Below, one piece after another: positions 9,054 through 21,026 of a DNA stretch of 64,000 nucleotides; position 1 is the first letter of the stretch; the number at the start of each line of letters is the position of its first letter. Position numbers and translations under genes: made by a program. Under the pieces are notes generated by a model. That model searched no databases. It was given only the letters and a program-made list of their open reading frames with translations, and had not been told where the DNA came from. Source of the DNA: Celeribacter baekdonensis (GTDB lineage Bacteria > Pseudomonadota > Alphaproteobacteria > Rhodobacterales > Rhodobacteraceae); assembly GCF_003047105.1 (NCBI RefSeq), contig NZ_CP028475.1, forward strand, positions 2,604,001 through 2,668,000, in the 5' to 3' direction.

Positions 9054-9085
9054 CTTGCAGGGGGCCAAACGCCTCCTTATATACG
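9054..9085 (+). promoter_or_regulatory. sigma-32 (RpoH) heat-shock promoter of dnaK
   Basis: CTTG at 9054-9057 and CTTATATACG at 9076-9085 are separated by 18 bases. The second element matches every fixed position of the alphaproteobacterial RpoH -10 consensus CYTATNTNNG. Transcription would start near 9092, leaving a leader of about 105 bases before dnaK. Confidence 0.75.
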
Positions 9086-9197
9086 CCGAGAAGCAATGAT
9101 CGGTTCGGATATTCTGATCGGTCAAGATCACTGGGATCAACGGCGGGTGCCAAAATGGGCCCCTCGTTTTAACATCGCCTAAGAGAGGATTTTGAGC

Positions 9198-11117
9198 ATG
9201 GCCAAAGTCATCGGTATCGACCTCGGGACCACCAACTCCTGCGTTGCCATCATGGATGGTTCGCAACCCCGGGTTATTGAAAATGCTGAAGGTGCACGTA
9301 CCACACCTTCGATCGTCGGTTTTACCGACAATGAACGCCTCGTTGGCCAAGCGGCCAAACGTCAGGCTGTCACCAACCCTGAGAACACAGTGTTCGCCGT
9401 CAAGCGTTTGATCGGTCGTCGCGTTGGCGACGCCGAAGTGGAAAAGGACAAGAGCCTCGTTCCCTACAACATCGTCGATGGCGGCAATGGTGACGCTTGG
9501 GTTGAAGTGCGCGGCGACAAATATTCGCCTTCGCAAATCTCTGCCTTTATCCTTGGCAAAATGAAAGAAACCGCCGAGTCCTACCTTGGCGAAGAAGTGA
9601 CACAGGCCGTCATCACGGTCCCGGCTTACTTTAACGACGCCCAACGCCAAGCCACCAAAGACGCCGGTAAAATCGCTGGCCTCGAAGTGCTGCGGATCAT
9701 CAACGAACCGACAGCTGCGGCTTTGGCCTATGGCCTCGACAAATCCGAAACCAAAACCATCGCGGTCTATGACCTTGGCGGCGGGACATTCGACGTGACC
9801 ATCCTCGAACTCGGTGATGGCGTGTTTGAAGTTCAGGCCACCAACGGCGACACGTTCTTGGGCGGTGAAGATTTCGACATGCGCATCGTGAACTACCTTG
9901 CAGGTGAGTTCAAAAAAGAGCACGGCGTCGATCTGACCAAAGACAAAATGGCCCTTCAGCGCCTCAAAGAAGCTGCTGAAAAAGCCAAAATCGAACTGTC
10001 TTCGTCCAGCCAGACCGAAATCAACCAACCGTTCATTTCGATGGACCCGTCCTCCGGCACCCCGCTTCACCTCGTGGTCAAACTGACCCGTGCGAAGCTG
10101 GAAAGCCTTGTGAACGACCTGATCAAAAACTCGATCAAACCGTGCCAAGCCGCGCTCAAAGATGCTGGCCTGTCCACCTCTGACATCGACGAAGTCGTGT
10201 TGGTCGGCGGGATGACCCGTATGCCGAAAGTCATCGAAGAGGTGACCAAATTCTTCGGCAAAGAGCCGCACAAAGGTGTGAACCCGGACGAAGTGGTTGC
10301 CATGGGCGCCGCCATTCAGGCCGGTGTGTTGCAAGGTGACGTGAAAGACGTGTTGCTGCTCGATGTGACCCCGCTGTCCATCGGCATCGAAACGCTGGGT
10401 GGCGTGTTCACCCGCCTGATCGACCGCAACACCACGATCCCGACCAAAAAGTCGCAAATCTTCTCCACTGCCGAGGACAACCAGTCCGCCGTGACACTTC
10501 GCGTGTTCCAAGGTGAGCGCGAGATGGCCGCCGACAACAAAATGCTTGGCCAATTCAACCTCGAAGGCATCCCGCCCGCACCGCGCGGCATGCCGCAAAT
10601 CGAAGTGACCTTTGACATCAACGCCGACGGCATCGTCGAAGTGGGCGCCAAAGACAAAGGCACCGGCAAAGAGCAAAAGATCACGATCCAAGCCTCTGGT
10701 GGCCTCTCCGATGAGGACATCGAGAAAATGGTCAAAGACGCCGAAGCAAACGCCGACGCCGATAAGGCCCGCAAAGCATTGGTCGAAGCGAAAAACCAAG
10801 CCGAAAGCCTCATTCACTCGACTGAAAAGGCCATCGAAGAGCACAACGACAAGGTCGACCCGACCACCGTTGAAGCCATCGAACTTGCGATTGCTGCGCT
10901 CAAAGATCAGCTTGAAACCGAAGACCCGGATAAAATCCGTTCGGGCATTCAAAACGTGACCGACGCTGCCATGAAGCTCGGTGAGGCCATCTATAAGGCC
11001 GAACAGAGCAAAGCGGGTGCAGGCGACGATGCCGACATGGATGACGGTCCGTCTTCCGTTGATGATGACATCGTTGATGCCGATTTCGAAGATCTCGGCG
11101 GCGACAAGCGCTCCTAA
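9198..11117 (+). CDS. dnaK: molecular chaperone DnaK (Hsp70)
   Basis: This 639-residue cytoplasmic Hsp70 folds proteins with DnaJ and GrpE. The ATPase domain begins [16 protein letters not shown] and includes [14 protein letters not shown] and [13 protein letters not shown]. The substrate-binding domain includes [17 protein letters not shown], and the acidic C-terminal tail ends near [12 protein letters not shown]. The ATG at 9198 follows AGAGG; an in-frame TTG two codons earlier is less likely. It is followed after 82 bases by dnaJ. The sigma-32 promoter upstream explains heat induction. grpE lies about 41 kb away with hrcA. Confidence 0.99.
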   Translation: MAKVIGIDLGTTNSCVAIMDGSQPRVIENAEGARTTPSIVGFTDNERLVGQAAKRQAVTNPENTVFAVKRLIGRRVGDAEVEKDKSLVPYNIVDGGNGDAWVEVRGDKYSPSQISAFILGKMKETAESYLGEEVTQAVITVPAYFNDAQRQATKDAGKIAGLEVLRIINEPTAAALAYGLDKSETKTIAVYDLGGGTFDVTILELGDGVFEVQATNGDTFLGGEDFDMRIVNYLAGEFKKEHGVDLTKDKMALQRLKEAAEKAKIELSSSSQTEINQPFISMDPSSGTPLHLVVKLTRAKLESLVNDLIKNSIKPCQAALKDAGLSTSDIDEVVLVGGMTRMPKVIEEVTKFFGKEPHKGVNPDEVVAMGAAIQAGVLQGDVKDVLLLDVTPLSIGIETLGGVFTRLIDRNTTIPTKKSQIFSTAEDNQSAVTLRVFQGEREMAADNKMLGQFNLEGIPPAPRGMPQIEVTFDINADGIVEVGAKDKGTGKEQKITIQASGGLSDEDIEKMVKDAEANADADKARKALVEAKNQAESLIHSTEKAIEEHNDKVDPTTVEAIELAIAALKDQLETEDPDKIRSGIQNVTDAAMKLGEAIYKAEQSKAGAGDDADMDDGPSSVDDDIVDADFEDLGGDKRS

Positions 11118-11136
11118 CGCGTATCTGGGACCGATT

Positions 11137-11163
11137 GGCCGGTTCGACACCATCGAACCGGCC
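11137..11163 (+). terminator. dnaK-dnaJ intergenic stem-loop (partial terminator or attenuator)
   Basis: A perfect 11-bp stem (arms GGCCGGTTCGA and TCGAACCGGCC, loop CACCA) is followed by TCTCCCGTTT, a weak T-tract. Such a hairpin probably lowers readthrough into dnaJ or stabilises the dnaK message. This would set unequal amounts of the two chaperones. Confidence 0.6.
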
Positions 11164-11199
11164 TCTCCCGTTTAGGGCGTTCCCGAAAGGATAAAATCC

Positions 11200-12357
11200 A
11201 TGGCAAAACGCGATTTCTATGAGGTGCTTGGCGTCGAAAAAGGCGCGGATGCCGGGGAGTTGAAAAAAGCCTATCGCAAAAAAGCGATGGAATTTCACCC
11301 CGACCGAAACAAAGACAACCCCGAGGCAGAGGCCAAGTTCAAAGAAGCGAACGAAGCCTATGACACGCTCAAAGACCCCGATAAAAAAGCCGCCTATGAC
11401 CGCTTTGGCCATGCTGCTTTTGAACAGGGTGGAATGGGTGGCGGCGGACGTCCTGGCGGCGGCTTTGGCGGCGGTCACGGCGATTTCTCATCGGCCTTCT
11501 CCGACGTCTTCGACGACCTGTTCGGCGATTTCATGGGCGGCCAGCGTGGCGGCCAGCGATCGCGTGCGCAACGCGGCTCTGATCTACGCTACGACATGCG
11601 CGTCACCTTGGAGGAGGCCTATCAGGGCGCACAAAAGACCATCAACGTCCCGACCTCTGTGGCCTGCACGGGCTGTAGCGGAACAGGTGCTGCGAATGGG
11701 GCCGAACCGCAAACCTGCCCGTCTTGTTCGGGCATGGGCAAGGTCCGCGCACAGCAAGGCTTTTTCACCGTTGAACGCACATGTCCAGCCTGTGGTGGAC
11801 TTGGCCAAACGATCAAAGACCCCTGCCCCGATTGTCGCGGTGCTGGGCGCGTTGAAAAAGAGCGCTCGCTGTCTGTGAACATCCCTGCCGGTGTTGAAAC
11901 CGGCACCCGTATTCGTCTCGCTGGCGAAGGTGAAGCAGGGCTTCGTGGCGGTCCTACAGGCGATCTGTATATTTTCATCGAGGTCCGCTCGCACAATCTG
12001 TTTGAGCGCGATGGTGTGCATTTGCATTGCTCCGTGCCCGTGTCTATGGCCACGGCGGCCCTTGGTGGTGACATCGAAGTGCCGACAATTGATGGCGGTC
12101 GCTCGCGTGTGAAAATCCCCGCCGGTAGTCAATCCGGTCGCCAAATGCGTCTGCGCGCCAAAGGCATGCCAGCGCTGCGCGGTGGCGGTCAGGGTGACAT
12201 GTTCATCGAGCTTGCGGTGGAAACACCGGTCAATTTGACCTCGAAACAAAAAGAATTGCTTCAAGAGTTTGAAAAGCTCGGCGAAGACAACAACAACCCG
12301 GAAAGTTCTAGCTTTTTCAAAAAGGTAAAGACTTTTTGGGATAGCGTGAAAAGCTAA
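11200..12357 (+). CDS. dnaJ: co-chaperone DnaJ (Hsp40)
   Basis: This is a full-length type I DnaJ of 385 residues. The J domain carries the essential HPD at residues 33-35 and stimulates the DnaK ATPase. A Gly/Phe-rich linker spans about 75-115. The zinc-binding domain has four CxxCxGxG-type repeats ([32 protein letters not shown]). The rest is the substrate-binding C-terminal region. It follows dnaK in the same direction with a stem-loop between them, so transcription is probably partly shared. Confidence 0.98.
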   Translation: MAKRDFYEVLGVEKGADAGELKKAYRKKAMEFHPDRNKDNPEAEAKFKEANEAYDTLKDPDKKAAYDRFGHAAFEQGGMGGGGRPGGGFGGGHGDFSSAFSDVFDDLFGDFMGGQRGGQRSRAQRGSDLRYDMRVTLEEAYQGAQKTINVPTSVACTGCSGTGAANGAEPQTCPSCSGMGKVRAQQGFFTVERTCPACGGLGQTIKDPCPDCRGAGRVEKERSLSVNIPAGVETGTRIRLAGEGEAGLRGGPTGDLYIFIEVRSHNLFERDGVHLHCSVPVSMATAALGGDIEVPTIDGGRSRVKIPAGSQSGRQMRLRAKGMPALRGGGQGDMFIELAVETPVNLTSKQKELLQEFEKLGEDNNNPESSSFFKKVKTFWDSVKS

Positions 12358-12369
12358 AGACCTAGGACT

Positions 12370-12391
12370 GGCGGCATAGATTTATGCCGCC
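12370..12391 (+). terminator. stem-loop after dnaJ
   Basis: A 9-bp perfect stem (GGCGGCATA, loop GATT, TATGCCGCC) starts 13 bases after the dnaJ stop. It is not directly followed by a T-run; a run of six T residues occurs about 20 bases later, at 12412-12417. It is probably the end of the dnaKJ transcript, but the terminator form is imperfect. Confidence 0.45.
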
Positions 12392-12443
12392 GGTTAAAAG
12401 CCGTTAACTACTTTTTTAGCGAATCGTGGGATGGATTCACTCC

Positions 12444-13211
12444 ATGACCACAACACCGCACCCCTCCGCGTTTCGCGAAATGCCTGACTGGCTCTTCGAT
12501 CTCGAAGAAGCCCGTCCCGTTGTCCTCCCATCGCGTCCGCCAAGCTACCTACGCAATCATAAAAAGCATCTTCAGGATCGCTTTTTTGATGGTGGCGCTC
12601 AGGCGATGCCGGATTATGAGCTTTTGGAACTCATCCTCTATCGTGCCCTCCCGCGTATGGATGTGAAACCGATTGCGGCGGTACTGATCGAGAGTTTTGG
12701 TGATTTCAACCGGGTCATTTCTGCGCCCATTTCCCGACTTTTGGAGATTGAGGGCGTCGATCTCGCGGTGGCACAGGATTTGAAAATTGTTGAGGCGGCG
12801 GCGCATCGTCTGGCTCGTGCCCGCGTCATGCAGCGCCCGGTGATTTCAAGCTGGGATGCGGTTTTGGACTATTGCCACACAACCATGGCGCATCGAGAAA
12901 CCGAACAGTTTCGCGTGCTCTACTTGGATCGTAAAAACATCCTGATCGCCGATGAAGAACAGGCGCGCGGCACGGTGGATCATGTCCCGGTCTATCCGCG
13001 CGAAGTGGTCAAAAGGGCGCTTGAACTCAACGCCTCTGCGCTCATTCTTGTACATAACCATCCCTCCGGCGACCCAACGCCATCGGATGCAGACATCACA
13101 ATGACCAACCAAATCCGCGATGCCGCAGAGGCGCTGGACATTCAACTCCACGATCACCTGATCATTGGCAAATCGACAGAGCTGAGCTTTCGGGGGACGG
13201 GCTACCTCTGA
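12444..13211 (+). CDS. radC: RadC-family JAMM/MPN+ protein
   Basis: This 255-residue protein has an N-terminal helix-hairpin-helix-like region (LLELILYRALPRMDVKPIA) and a C-terminal JAMM metalloprotease-like domain with HNHPSGDPTPSDAD. That motif supplies the zinc ligands of the family. The name comes from an E. coli radiation-sensitivity mutant that was later reassigned, so a DNA-repair role is not established. I used the ATG at 12444; a GTG 18 bases earlier is possible, and neither has a strong ribosome site. It converges with the PBP-OmpA gene, with one base between the stops. Confidence 0.93.
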   Translation: MTTTPHPSAFREMPDWLFDLEEARPVVLPSRPPSYLRNHKKHLQDRFFDGGAQAMPDYELLELILYRALPRMDVKPIAAVLIESFGDFNRVISAPISRLLEIEGVDLAVAQDLKIVEAAAHRLARARVMQRPVISSWDAVLDYCHTTMAHRETEQFRVLYLDRKNILIADEEQARGTVDHVPVYPREVVKRALELNASALILVHNHPSGDPTPSDADITMTNQIRDAAEALDIQLHDHLIIGKSTELSFRGTGYL

Positions 13212-13212
13212 A

Positions 13213-14784
13213 CTATTTTAAATCTCTCAACCAGATTTCCACACGGCGATTGAGAGACCGGCCCCAAGCGACATCATCACAGGCGAGTGGCATGACTTCG
13301 CCATAACCTTGGACGGAAAATCGGACGCGGTCCGACTCAAAGGCCTCACCAAGCGCACGTTGCACGGCCAACAGCACAGCATTCGCACGCCGCTCAGACA
13401 ACGTGCGGTTCACCGTTGCGGCCCCTTCCCCATCGGAAAATCCGGCGAACATCAATTCTTTGCCGTCATAGACTCCCGCCTCAATCAACTCCGCAAGCAA
13501 ATGCACGTTGGACCGCGATTGCGCATCAAGGCCGATCGCCCCCCCTTCAAATCGAAACCCCAAGGTCAACCGTTTGGCCCCCTGCAGGGCCTCGGTAACA
13601 TTCTGAAGATCGTCAAGCGAGATTTCGTCTCCGGCATGGGCGATGGCATTGGCAAACCGGCGTCCCTGATCACGGAATGACAGGTGATCCACCCCCTGAT
13701 CCACAAAGGCCGTGCGCGCGACGATAACTTGTGCTGCGGGCGACACGGCAAATTCAAGAAACTCCCGCGCCAATTTCGGCAAACGCCGCGCGGGTGTGTA
13801 GAGAAAAACAGGACGGGTCAACGGATAGTCTTCGGTTTTGATGTCCGGTGCGATGGCTTGCGCCTCAAACCCACAAGCACCCGTCAACCCAAGGGACTTA
13901 ACCGACCCGCCTGCTGACATCCGTCCCAATCCGATAGCATATGGATCATGCTCAACCGCAGCAATCAGAGCATCGTAATTGTCATGAATGGCCAACTCAC
14001 CTGTCGCAGATGCCCCTTTCGCAAGGATCATCCGGCGAAATTCGCTCCCCTCTCGCAAATCATCGCGCATCACATGACGCGACACGGGGGCATCGGCACC
14101 GCCAACCTCAGTCCAGTTGGTGACAGACCCTGTATAAATATTGGACAAATCGGTGAGAGACAGCGCCTCAAGTTGGTTTGAGCGGGACACGACAGGCACC
14201 AACGCATCCAAGCCAATCACACGCGCCCGCAGGGGATTGGACAGATCGCCAACACCCGCCTCCTGAGCCAGAGATCGCTCCATCGGGGACACCTTGCGCA
14301 ATGACACGACAACATCGGTGTTCTCAGATACGAGATCGGCAAACCCTTCGCCACTTGAGGTGGGCGCGATCAAAAATTCGCCAACCACCAAATCGTTTGC
14401 AGCGTCCAAAAGCAAAAGCACCGTTTGGCCATCCGCCGCCGCCTCTTCGTCCACCACGTAGCCATTGCGCAGGGCGAATGCTGTGATCAAAGCTGGAATA
14501 AGGCCCGACGTCCCCGTCGGATCACCAGACAAACGAATTTGGGCGTAATATCCGTCAAGTTCAGGACAGCCTGGCCCCTCACAGCGTACGCCTGTGCCAT
14601 CGACCGTGAGAACGCCAAGATCGGTATCGACCCGATAGAATTCACCATCGAAACTCAAAAATGTGCCGGTGATAGAAATGGCTCCATCACGCGACAAAAG
14701 GTTTACGTCTTGGGCTTGTGCCGAGAGGGGCAAGAGCAAGGAAAGGGCCAATGCGGCGATCTTCGCCGCACTTTGACTGGACAT
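13213..14784 (-). CDS. exported periplasmic-binding-protein / OmpA-like fusion protein
   Basis: This 523-residue protein starts with a cleavable signal peptide (hydrophobic stretch ending in SAQAQ near residue 25). A PstS-like phosphate/oxyanion-binding fold follows, roughly residues 85-345, with the YTGSVTNWTEVGG segment typical of PstS-type proteins. The last 120 residues form an OmpA-like peptidoglycan-binding domain (NRTLSERRANAV, then NRRVEIWL). It should be periplasmic and tethered to the cell wall. No Pst permease genes are nearby, so a phosphate-transport role is doubtful. It lies 33 bases after the broken SecA-adjacent gene and is probably co-transcribed with it. Confidence 0.85.
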   Translation of the reverse strand: MSSQSAAKIAALALSLLLPLSAQAQDVNLLSRDGAISITGTFLSFDGEFYRVDTDLGVLTVDGTGVRCEGPGCPELDGYYAQIRLSGDPTGTSGLIPALITAFALRNGYVVDEEAAADGQTVLLLLDAANDLVVGEFLIAPTSSGEGFADLVSENTDVVVSLRKVSPMERSLAQEAGVGDLSNPLRARVIGLDALVPVVSRSNQLEALSLTDLSNIYTGSVTNWTEVGGADAPVSRHVMRDDLREGSEFRRMILAKGASATGELAIHDNYDALIAAVEHDPYAIGLGRMSAGGSVKSLGLTGACGFEAQAIAPDIKTEDYPLTRPVFLYTPARRLPKLAREFLEFAVSPAAQVIVARTAFVDQGVDHLSFRDQGRRFANAIAHAGDEISLDDLQNVTEALQGAKRLTLGFRFEGGAIGLDAQSRSNVHLLAELIEAGVYDGKELMFAGFSDGEGAATVNRTLSERRANAVLLAVQRALGEAFESDRVRFSVQGYGEVMPLACDDVAWGRSLNRRVEIWLRDLK

Positions 14785-14817
14785 GAGCGCTTAGCCTCGC
14801 ATGAAAATCGGGTGCAA

Positions 14818-15778
14818 TCAGTTGCTGGCGATTTTCAGCTCTGGGATCATATTTTTCAACTGGATAAAGTCACCAATCGCGTCACAATCCGGCATATCAA
14901 TAAAAAAACTCTGGCCTTCCGCTGGTGCAAAGGGTGCGATTTCAAATATTTGCCCCCCAATTTGGCGGCCACAGGAGGCCTGTGTCACTTCGGCCTCAAC
15001 AATCAACCCGACATGGGTCTCCGTTTCCGCCCAATCCACCGGGAAGGAATAGATCTGAGCGCGAGACGCATACGCGCCAATCTCTGAGCCCAATTCAATC
15101 ATATATCCGGAATGCGATGCCCGAGCACTCTTGGGATCTGAGGGGGTTGCGCTCCAGATATGGCCCGCAGAGCCAAACTCGGCCCCGTTCTCGAACGCAT
15201 GCAACTGAAATTGAGCTTCACCAAGCCACTGCAGAACGATGCGAGAATAGGTGTCGATGGTGAAGACATCCAAGCTGGCTTCAGCCTGTGCACCGGACGC
15301 AAGCGTCACCTCAAAACGCGCAGTTTTTTTGCAAAGCGGGCACGGACAAGGAGAACTCGCCATGGACATCCAAAAGGGCAGAAAACACAAGACCGGCATG
15401 AGAGAGCGTGACAGTTTGATTCGCAGCACAGGGTGCGGTCATGGTGAGGCCAACCATCGCATCAGCCATTGAAACGGCCTTTAAACTGACGGGGCACATA
15501 AGCTCGTCCGAAGGACGCATCGCATCAGAGATCACGGACGGAGACAGGTGATTTTGCTCCAAGGCGGCGACACGCATCAGGGGGGAATCTTTGATCAAGG
15601 GCCGCGGCTCAGCAATAGGAGGAAGCGGCACCATTGAGACCAAAGACGGCGTTTGCACGAAGGCTTCATCGGCAAGATCAATGCGCGCCGCAACTGCGCC
15701 CCCTTGCATCACATATCCGATCGCAAAGGCGACAGACATTGTACCCACAGCGGTTAAAACTTTACCCTTAGGGAGCAT
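14818..15778 (-). pseudogene. SecA-adjacent exported protein ('translocase'-type hypothetical), split by a frameshift
   Basis: Two overlapping frames carry the two halves of one protein. The N-terminal half starts at the ATG at 15778 (GGTGGAG upstream) with MLPKGKVLTAVG and a membrane or signal segment. The C-terminal half is read from about 15324 to 14818 and includes TYSRIVLQWLGEAQFQLHAF and ends DFIQLKNMIPELKIASN. The break is a run of seven T at 15324-15330 (A on the coding strand). With six A the two halves join in frame (ALQK-TARFEVTL). Roseobacter relatives, as I remember them, carry the uninterrupted protein beside secA, where it is often called 'translocase' without a known function. 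It may be a true mutation or a base-calling error. Confidence 0.8.
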
Positions 15779-15856
15779 CACATTCTCCACCAAACCGTTG
15801 ACCCTTTGTTAAGGATTTAGGCGGGAAATCTGATTTTTCTGAGGTCGCATCAGGGC

Positions 15857-15891
15857 AAGAAAAAGCCCGCCTCTGACAATCAGAAGCGGGC
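15857..15891 (-). terminator. intrinsic terminator of secA
   Basis: On the minus strand a 12-bp stem (arms at 15880-15891 and 15865-15876, loop TTG, one G-T wobble) is followed directly by TTTTTCTT. It lies 22 bases after the secA stop codon and is a canonical Rho-independent terminator. Confidence 0.92.
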
Positions 15892-15913
15892 CAAGCCGGT
15901 GTAAGAGACTGAT

Positions 15914-18616
<2,703 letters not shown>

Positions 18617-18725
18617 ATTCTCTCCGCTCGATGCGTCCTGACAGGATCGTGTGAGAGGAGGGATTGCCCCAGTGCCATTCACCCCATAGAAACAGGCGGA
18701 AGGCTCCTCTTCAGTGACCTAAGGC

Positions 18726-18754
18726 GATGTAAGGGGCCACATCAACAGTGTCAA
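18726..18754 (-). promoter_or_regulatory. candidate housekeeping promoter of secA
   Basis: Read on the minus strand, TTGACA (18754-18749) is followed after 17 bases by TACATC (18731-18726). The -35 box is perfect and the -10 box is weak. Transcription would start near 18718, leaving a leader of about 100 bases before secA. Confidence 0.5.
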
Positions 18755-18795
18755 CGTCGCGCCCCGATATGGGGACGACAGGAAGGATTTTCTCG

Positions 18796-19638
18796 ATGAA
18801 ATACCGCATTTCTGGTGCCGCAGCTCTCATTTCCGCCGCGTTTTTTGCCATGAGCCCGCTTCATGCCGAAGATGTGACCGCGCAAACCGTTGTCGCAACA
18901 ATCAACGGCACGCAGATCACCGTTGGCCATCTCATCGCCGCGCGCCAGAGCCTTCCGCCGCAATATCAAAGCCTGACCGACGAACAGCTTTACGACGGCA
19001 TTCTCAATCAGATCGTCCAACAGGAAATCCTCAAACAATCCGCGGGTGAAATTGGCGAAGCGCTGAAATACCAGATCGAGAATGAAGAACGCGTCGTGAT
19101 TGCGGGCTCCATGCTTGAAATCATCGCGAAAGAGGCGGTGAATGACGCCTCCCTCAAAGCCGCCTATGACGCCAAATTTGCCGAATTTGAGCCGGGCCGC
19201 GAATACCACGCCGCGCATATTTTGGTGGAAACCGAAGATGAGGCAAAGGCCCTTATTGCCGATCTGGATGCAGGCGCAGATTTTGCCGATCTCGCACGCG
19301 AAAAATCAACTGGTCCGTCAGGTCCGAACGGTGGTGATCTGGGCTGGTTTGGCCTTGGCATGATGGTGCCCGAATTTGAACAGGTCGTCGTTGGCATGGA
19401 AGAAGGCACTGTCTCCGCCCCCGTCCAAACCCAATTTGGCTGGCATGTGATCAAACTGATGGAAACGCGCCTGTCCGAGGTGCCGCCATTGACCGACGTG
19501 CAGGATGAATTGGCTGCGGAAATCCAAGACAAAGCCATTCAGGACAAAATCGCCACGCTCGAATCGGATGGCTCCGTTGAGCGTGTTGATGGCATTGATC
19601 CGTCCGTGTTGCGGATGGATGATTTGCTCGCCAACTAA
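18796..19638 (+). CDS. exported PpiC-type peptidylprolyl isomerase (parvulin)
   Basis: This 280-residue protein has a signal peptide (MKYRISGAAALISAAFFAMS, cleavage after PLHA). An N-terminal chaperone-like helical region (SurA/PrsA type) follows, then one parvulin domain with REYHAAHILVETEDEA, GPNGGDLGWFGLGMMVPEFE and QFGWHVIKL. It probably helps fold secreted or outer-membrane proteins, which fits its position beside secA. The ATG at 18796 was chosen because the signal peptide begins there, with AGGAAGG upstream; an earlier in-frame start at 18748 would bury it. A long structured hairpin follows the stop. Confidence 0.93.
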   Translation: MKYRISGAAALISAAFFAMSPLHAEDVTAQTVVATINGTQITVGHLIAARQSLPPQYQSLTDEQLYDGILNQIVQQEILKQSAGEIGEALKYQIENEERVVIAGSMLEIIAKEAVNDASLKAAYDAKFAEFEPGREYHAAHILVETEDEAKALIADLDAGADFADLAREKSTGPSGPNGGDLGWFGLGMMVPEFEQVVVGMEEGTVSAPVQTQFGWHVIKLMETRLSEVPPLTDVQDELAAEIQDKAIQDKIATLESDGSVERVDGIDPSVLRMDDLLAN

Positions 19639-19639
19639 A

Positions 19640-19737
19640 GCCTTTTGCCCTTCATCTGAGGCATGAGTTCATTGCAAAAGGCCGACAACATCGCAATGTT
19701 GCATGGCGTTTTGCAAAGCTCTGTGCCTCAGCTTTTT
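19640..19737 (+). promoter_or_regulatory. 31-bp hairpin with T-tract and competing alternative stem before argJ (attenuator-like)
   Basis: Bases 19656-19731 fold into an almost continuous hairpin of 31 pairs. The segments are 19656-19663 with 19724-19731; 19665-19669 with 19717-19721; 19672-19679 with 19709-19716; 19681-19683 with 19705-19707; and 19686-19691 with 19696-19701, around the loop CGCA. CTTTTT follows directly. GCCTTTTGC at 19640-19648 is a perfect complement of GCAAAAGGC at 19674-19682. That pairing would break the hairpin's middle stem, the arrangement expected of terminator and antiterminator. The argJ start is only 41 bases after the T-tract. Function is inferred. Confidence 0.6.
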
Positions 19738-19778
19738 CGCGAACGCTTTGAGATCGTTTTGTAGCAAGGACGCCGACC

Positions 19779-21026
19779 ATGGCCAAAATCGAACACGTTT
19801 CCCCGCTCGCGCCCAAATCGGGCTTTCCCGAGTTGCCTGTCATCGAAGGTGTGCGCTTCGCAGCCTTAGAGGCGGGTGTGCGCTACTCTGGCCGCGTTGA
19901 CGTGATGCTGGCGGAGTTGTGCGAGGGAACGGCTATGGCTGGCGTCTTCACCCGCTCCTCGACGCGCTCCGCAGCCGTGTTGGATTGTCAGGAAAAAATC
20001 GGCCTTGAGGGTCCTGGGAAAGCCGCGATTTTGGTCAACTCGGGCAACTCCAATGCTTTCACTGGCAAAAACGGCATGGACGCGGTGCAAAAGATCACCA
20101 CAGCGGTGGCGGACGCCATGGGCATTGATCAAACCCGTGTCTTCACCTCCTCTACTGGCGTCATCGGCGAGCCCCTGAAATGGGAACGGATCACCGCCAA
20201 AATTGCCGATCTCGACGCCGCTTTGGACGAGGCCGGGATCAGCGCAGCCGCCCGTGCGATCATGACCACGGACACTTTCGCCAAAGGCGCCACACAGACA
20301 GTCCAACTTGATGGTGCGACCGTCAAAATCGCCGGAATCGCCAAAGGCTCCGGCATGATTGCCCCTGATATGGCGACAATGTTGTCCTATATTTTCACCG
20401 ACGCGAATATCTCCCGCGATGTGCTGCAACAATGTATCTGGCTCGACAACGCCAAGACATTCAACTGCGTCACGGTTGACGGCGACACCTCCACCTCAGA
20501 TACGGTCCTTCTGGCCGCGACAGGCAAGGCGGATATGGCTCAGATCACTGATTTCGCCGATCCGCGCGTTCACGCCTTCCGCGAAGGGCTTCATGCGGTG
20601 ATGAAAGACCTCGCCATTCAGGTCGCACGTGACGGCGAGGGTGCGACCAAACTGATCGAAGTGCAGGTCACCGGCGCCAATGCCAATGGCCCGGCGCATC
20701 GGGTCGCGATGGCGATTGCCAATTCACCCTTGGTCAAAACCGCTGTGGCGGGTGAAGATCCGAACTGGGGTCGTATTGTTATGGCCGTTGGGAAATCTGG
20801 CGAGCGGGCCGAACGGGACCGTCTCAAAATTTGGTTTGGCGACATTCTTGTAGCTGAGGATGGCTGGGTGTCCCCCTCCTATTCCGAAGAGGCGGGTGCG
20901 GCCTATATGAAAAACGACGAGATTGTGATCCGAGTAGACCTCGGTCTCGACAATGGTACGGCCACCGTATGGTCCTGCGACTTGACCCACGGCTATATCA
21001 CCATCAACGCAGATTACCGCTCGTGA
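19779..21026 (+). CDS. argJ: bifunctional glutamate N-acetyltransferase / amino-acid N-acetyltransferase
   Basis: ArgJ (415 residues) recycles the acetyl group from N-acetylornithine to glutamate in arginine biosynthesis. The precursor cleaves itself before the catalytic threonine in GSGMIAPDMATMLSY. The family segments NSGNSNAFTGKNG and EDPNWGRIVMAVG are also clear. AAGGA precedes the ATG. It overlaps mutT by three bases (GTGA), so the two are probably one transcript. A long hairpin with a T-tract lies 41 bases upstream of the start, so expression may depend on readthrough. Confidence 0.97.
   Translation: MAKIEHVSPLAPKSGFPELPVIEGVRFAALEAGVRYSGRVDVMLAELCEGTAMAGVFTRSSTRSAAVLDCQEKIGLEGPGKAAILVNSGNSNAFTGKNGMDAVQKITTAVADAMGIDQTRVFTSSTGVIGEPLKWERITAKIADLDAALDEAGISAAARAIMTTDTFAKGATQTVQLDGATVKIAGIAKGSGMIAPDMATMLSYIFTDANISRDVLQQCIWLDNAKTFNCVTVDGDTSTSDTVLLAATGKADMAQITDFADPRVHAFREGLHAVMKDLAIQVARDGEGATKLIEVQVTGANANGPAHRVAMAIANSPLVKTAVAGEDPNWGRIVMAVGKSGERAERDRLKIWFGDILVAEDGWVSPSYSEEAGAAYMKNDEIVIRVDLGLDNGTATVWSCDLTHGYITINADYRS

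Noticed and set aside
9036..11153. 705-codon open frame antisense to dnaK
   Set aside because: It is a codon-usage shadow of the highly biased dnaK gene. It has no ribosome site, no homology that I recognise, and a skewed composition rich in Phe, Gly, His and Val.
15311..15429. Programmed -1 ribosomal frameshift at the A7 run
   Set aside because: The downstream frame needs a +1 shift (or -2), so a classical A-AAA-AAC type -1 slip does not restore the protein.
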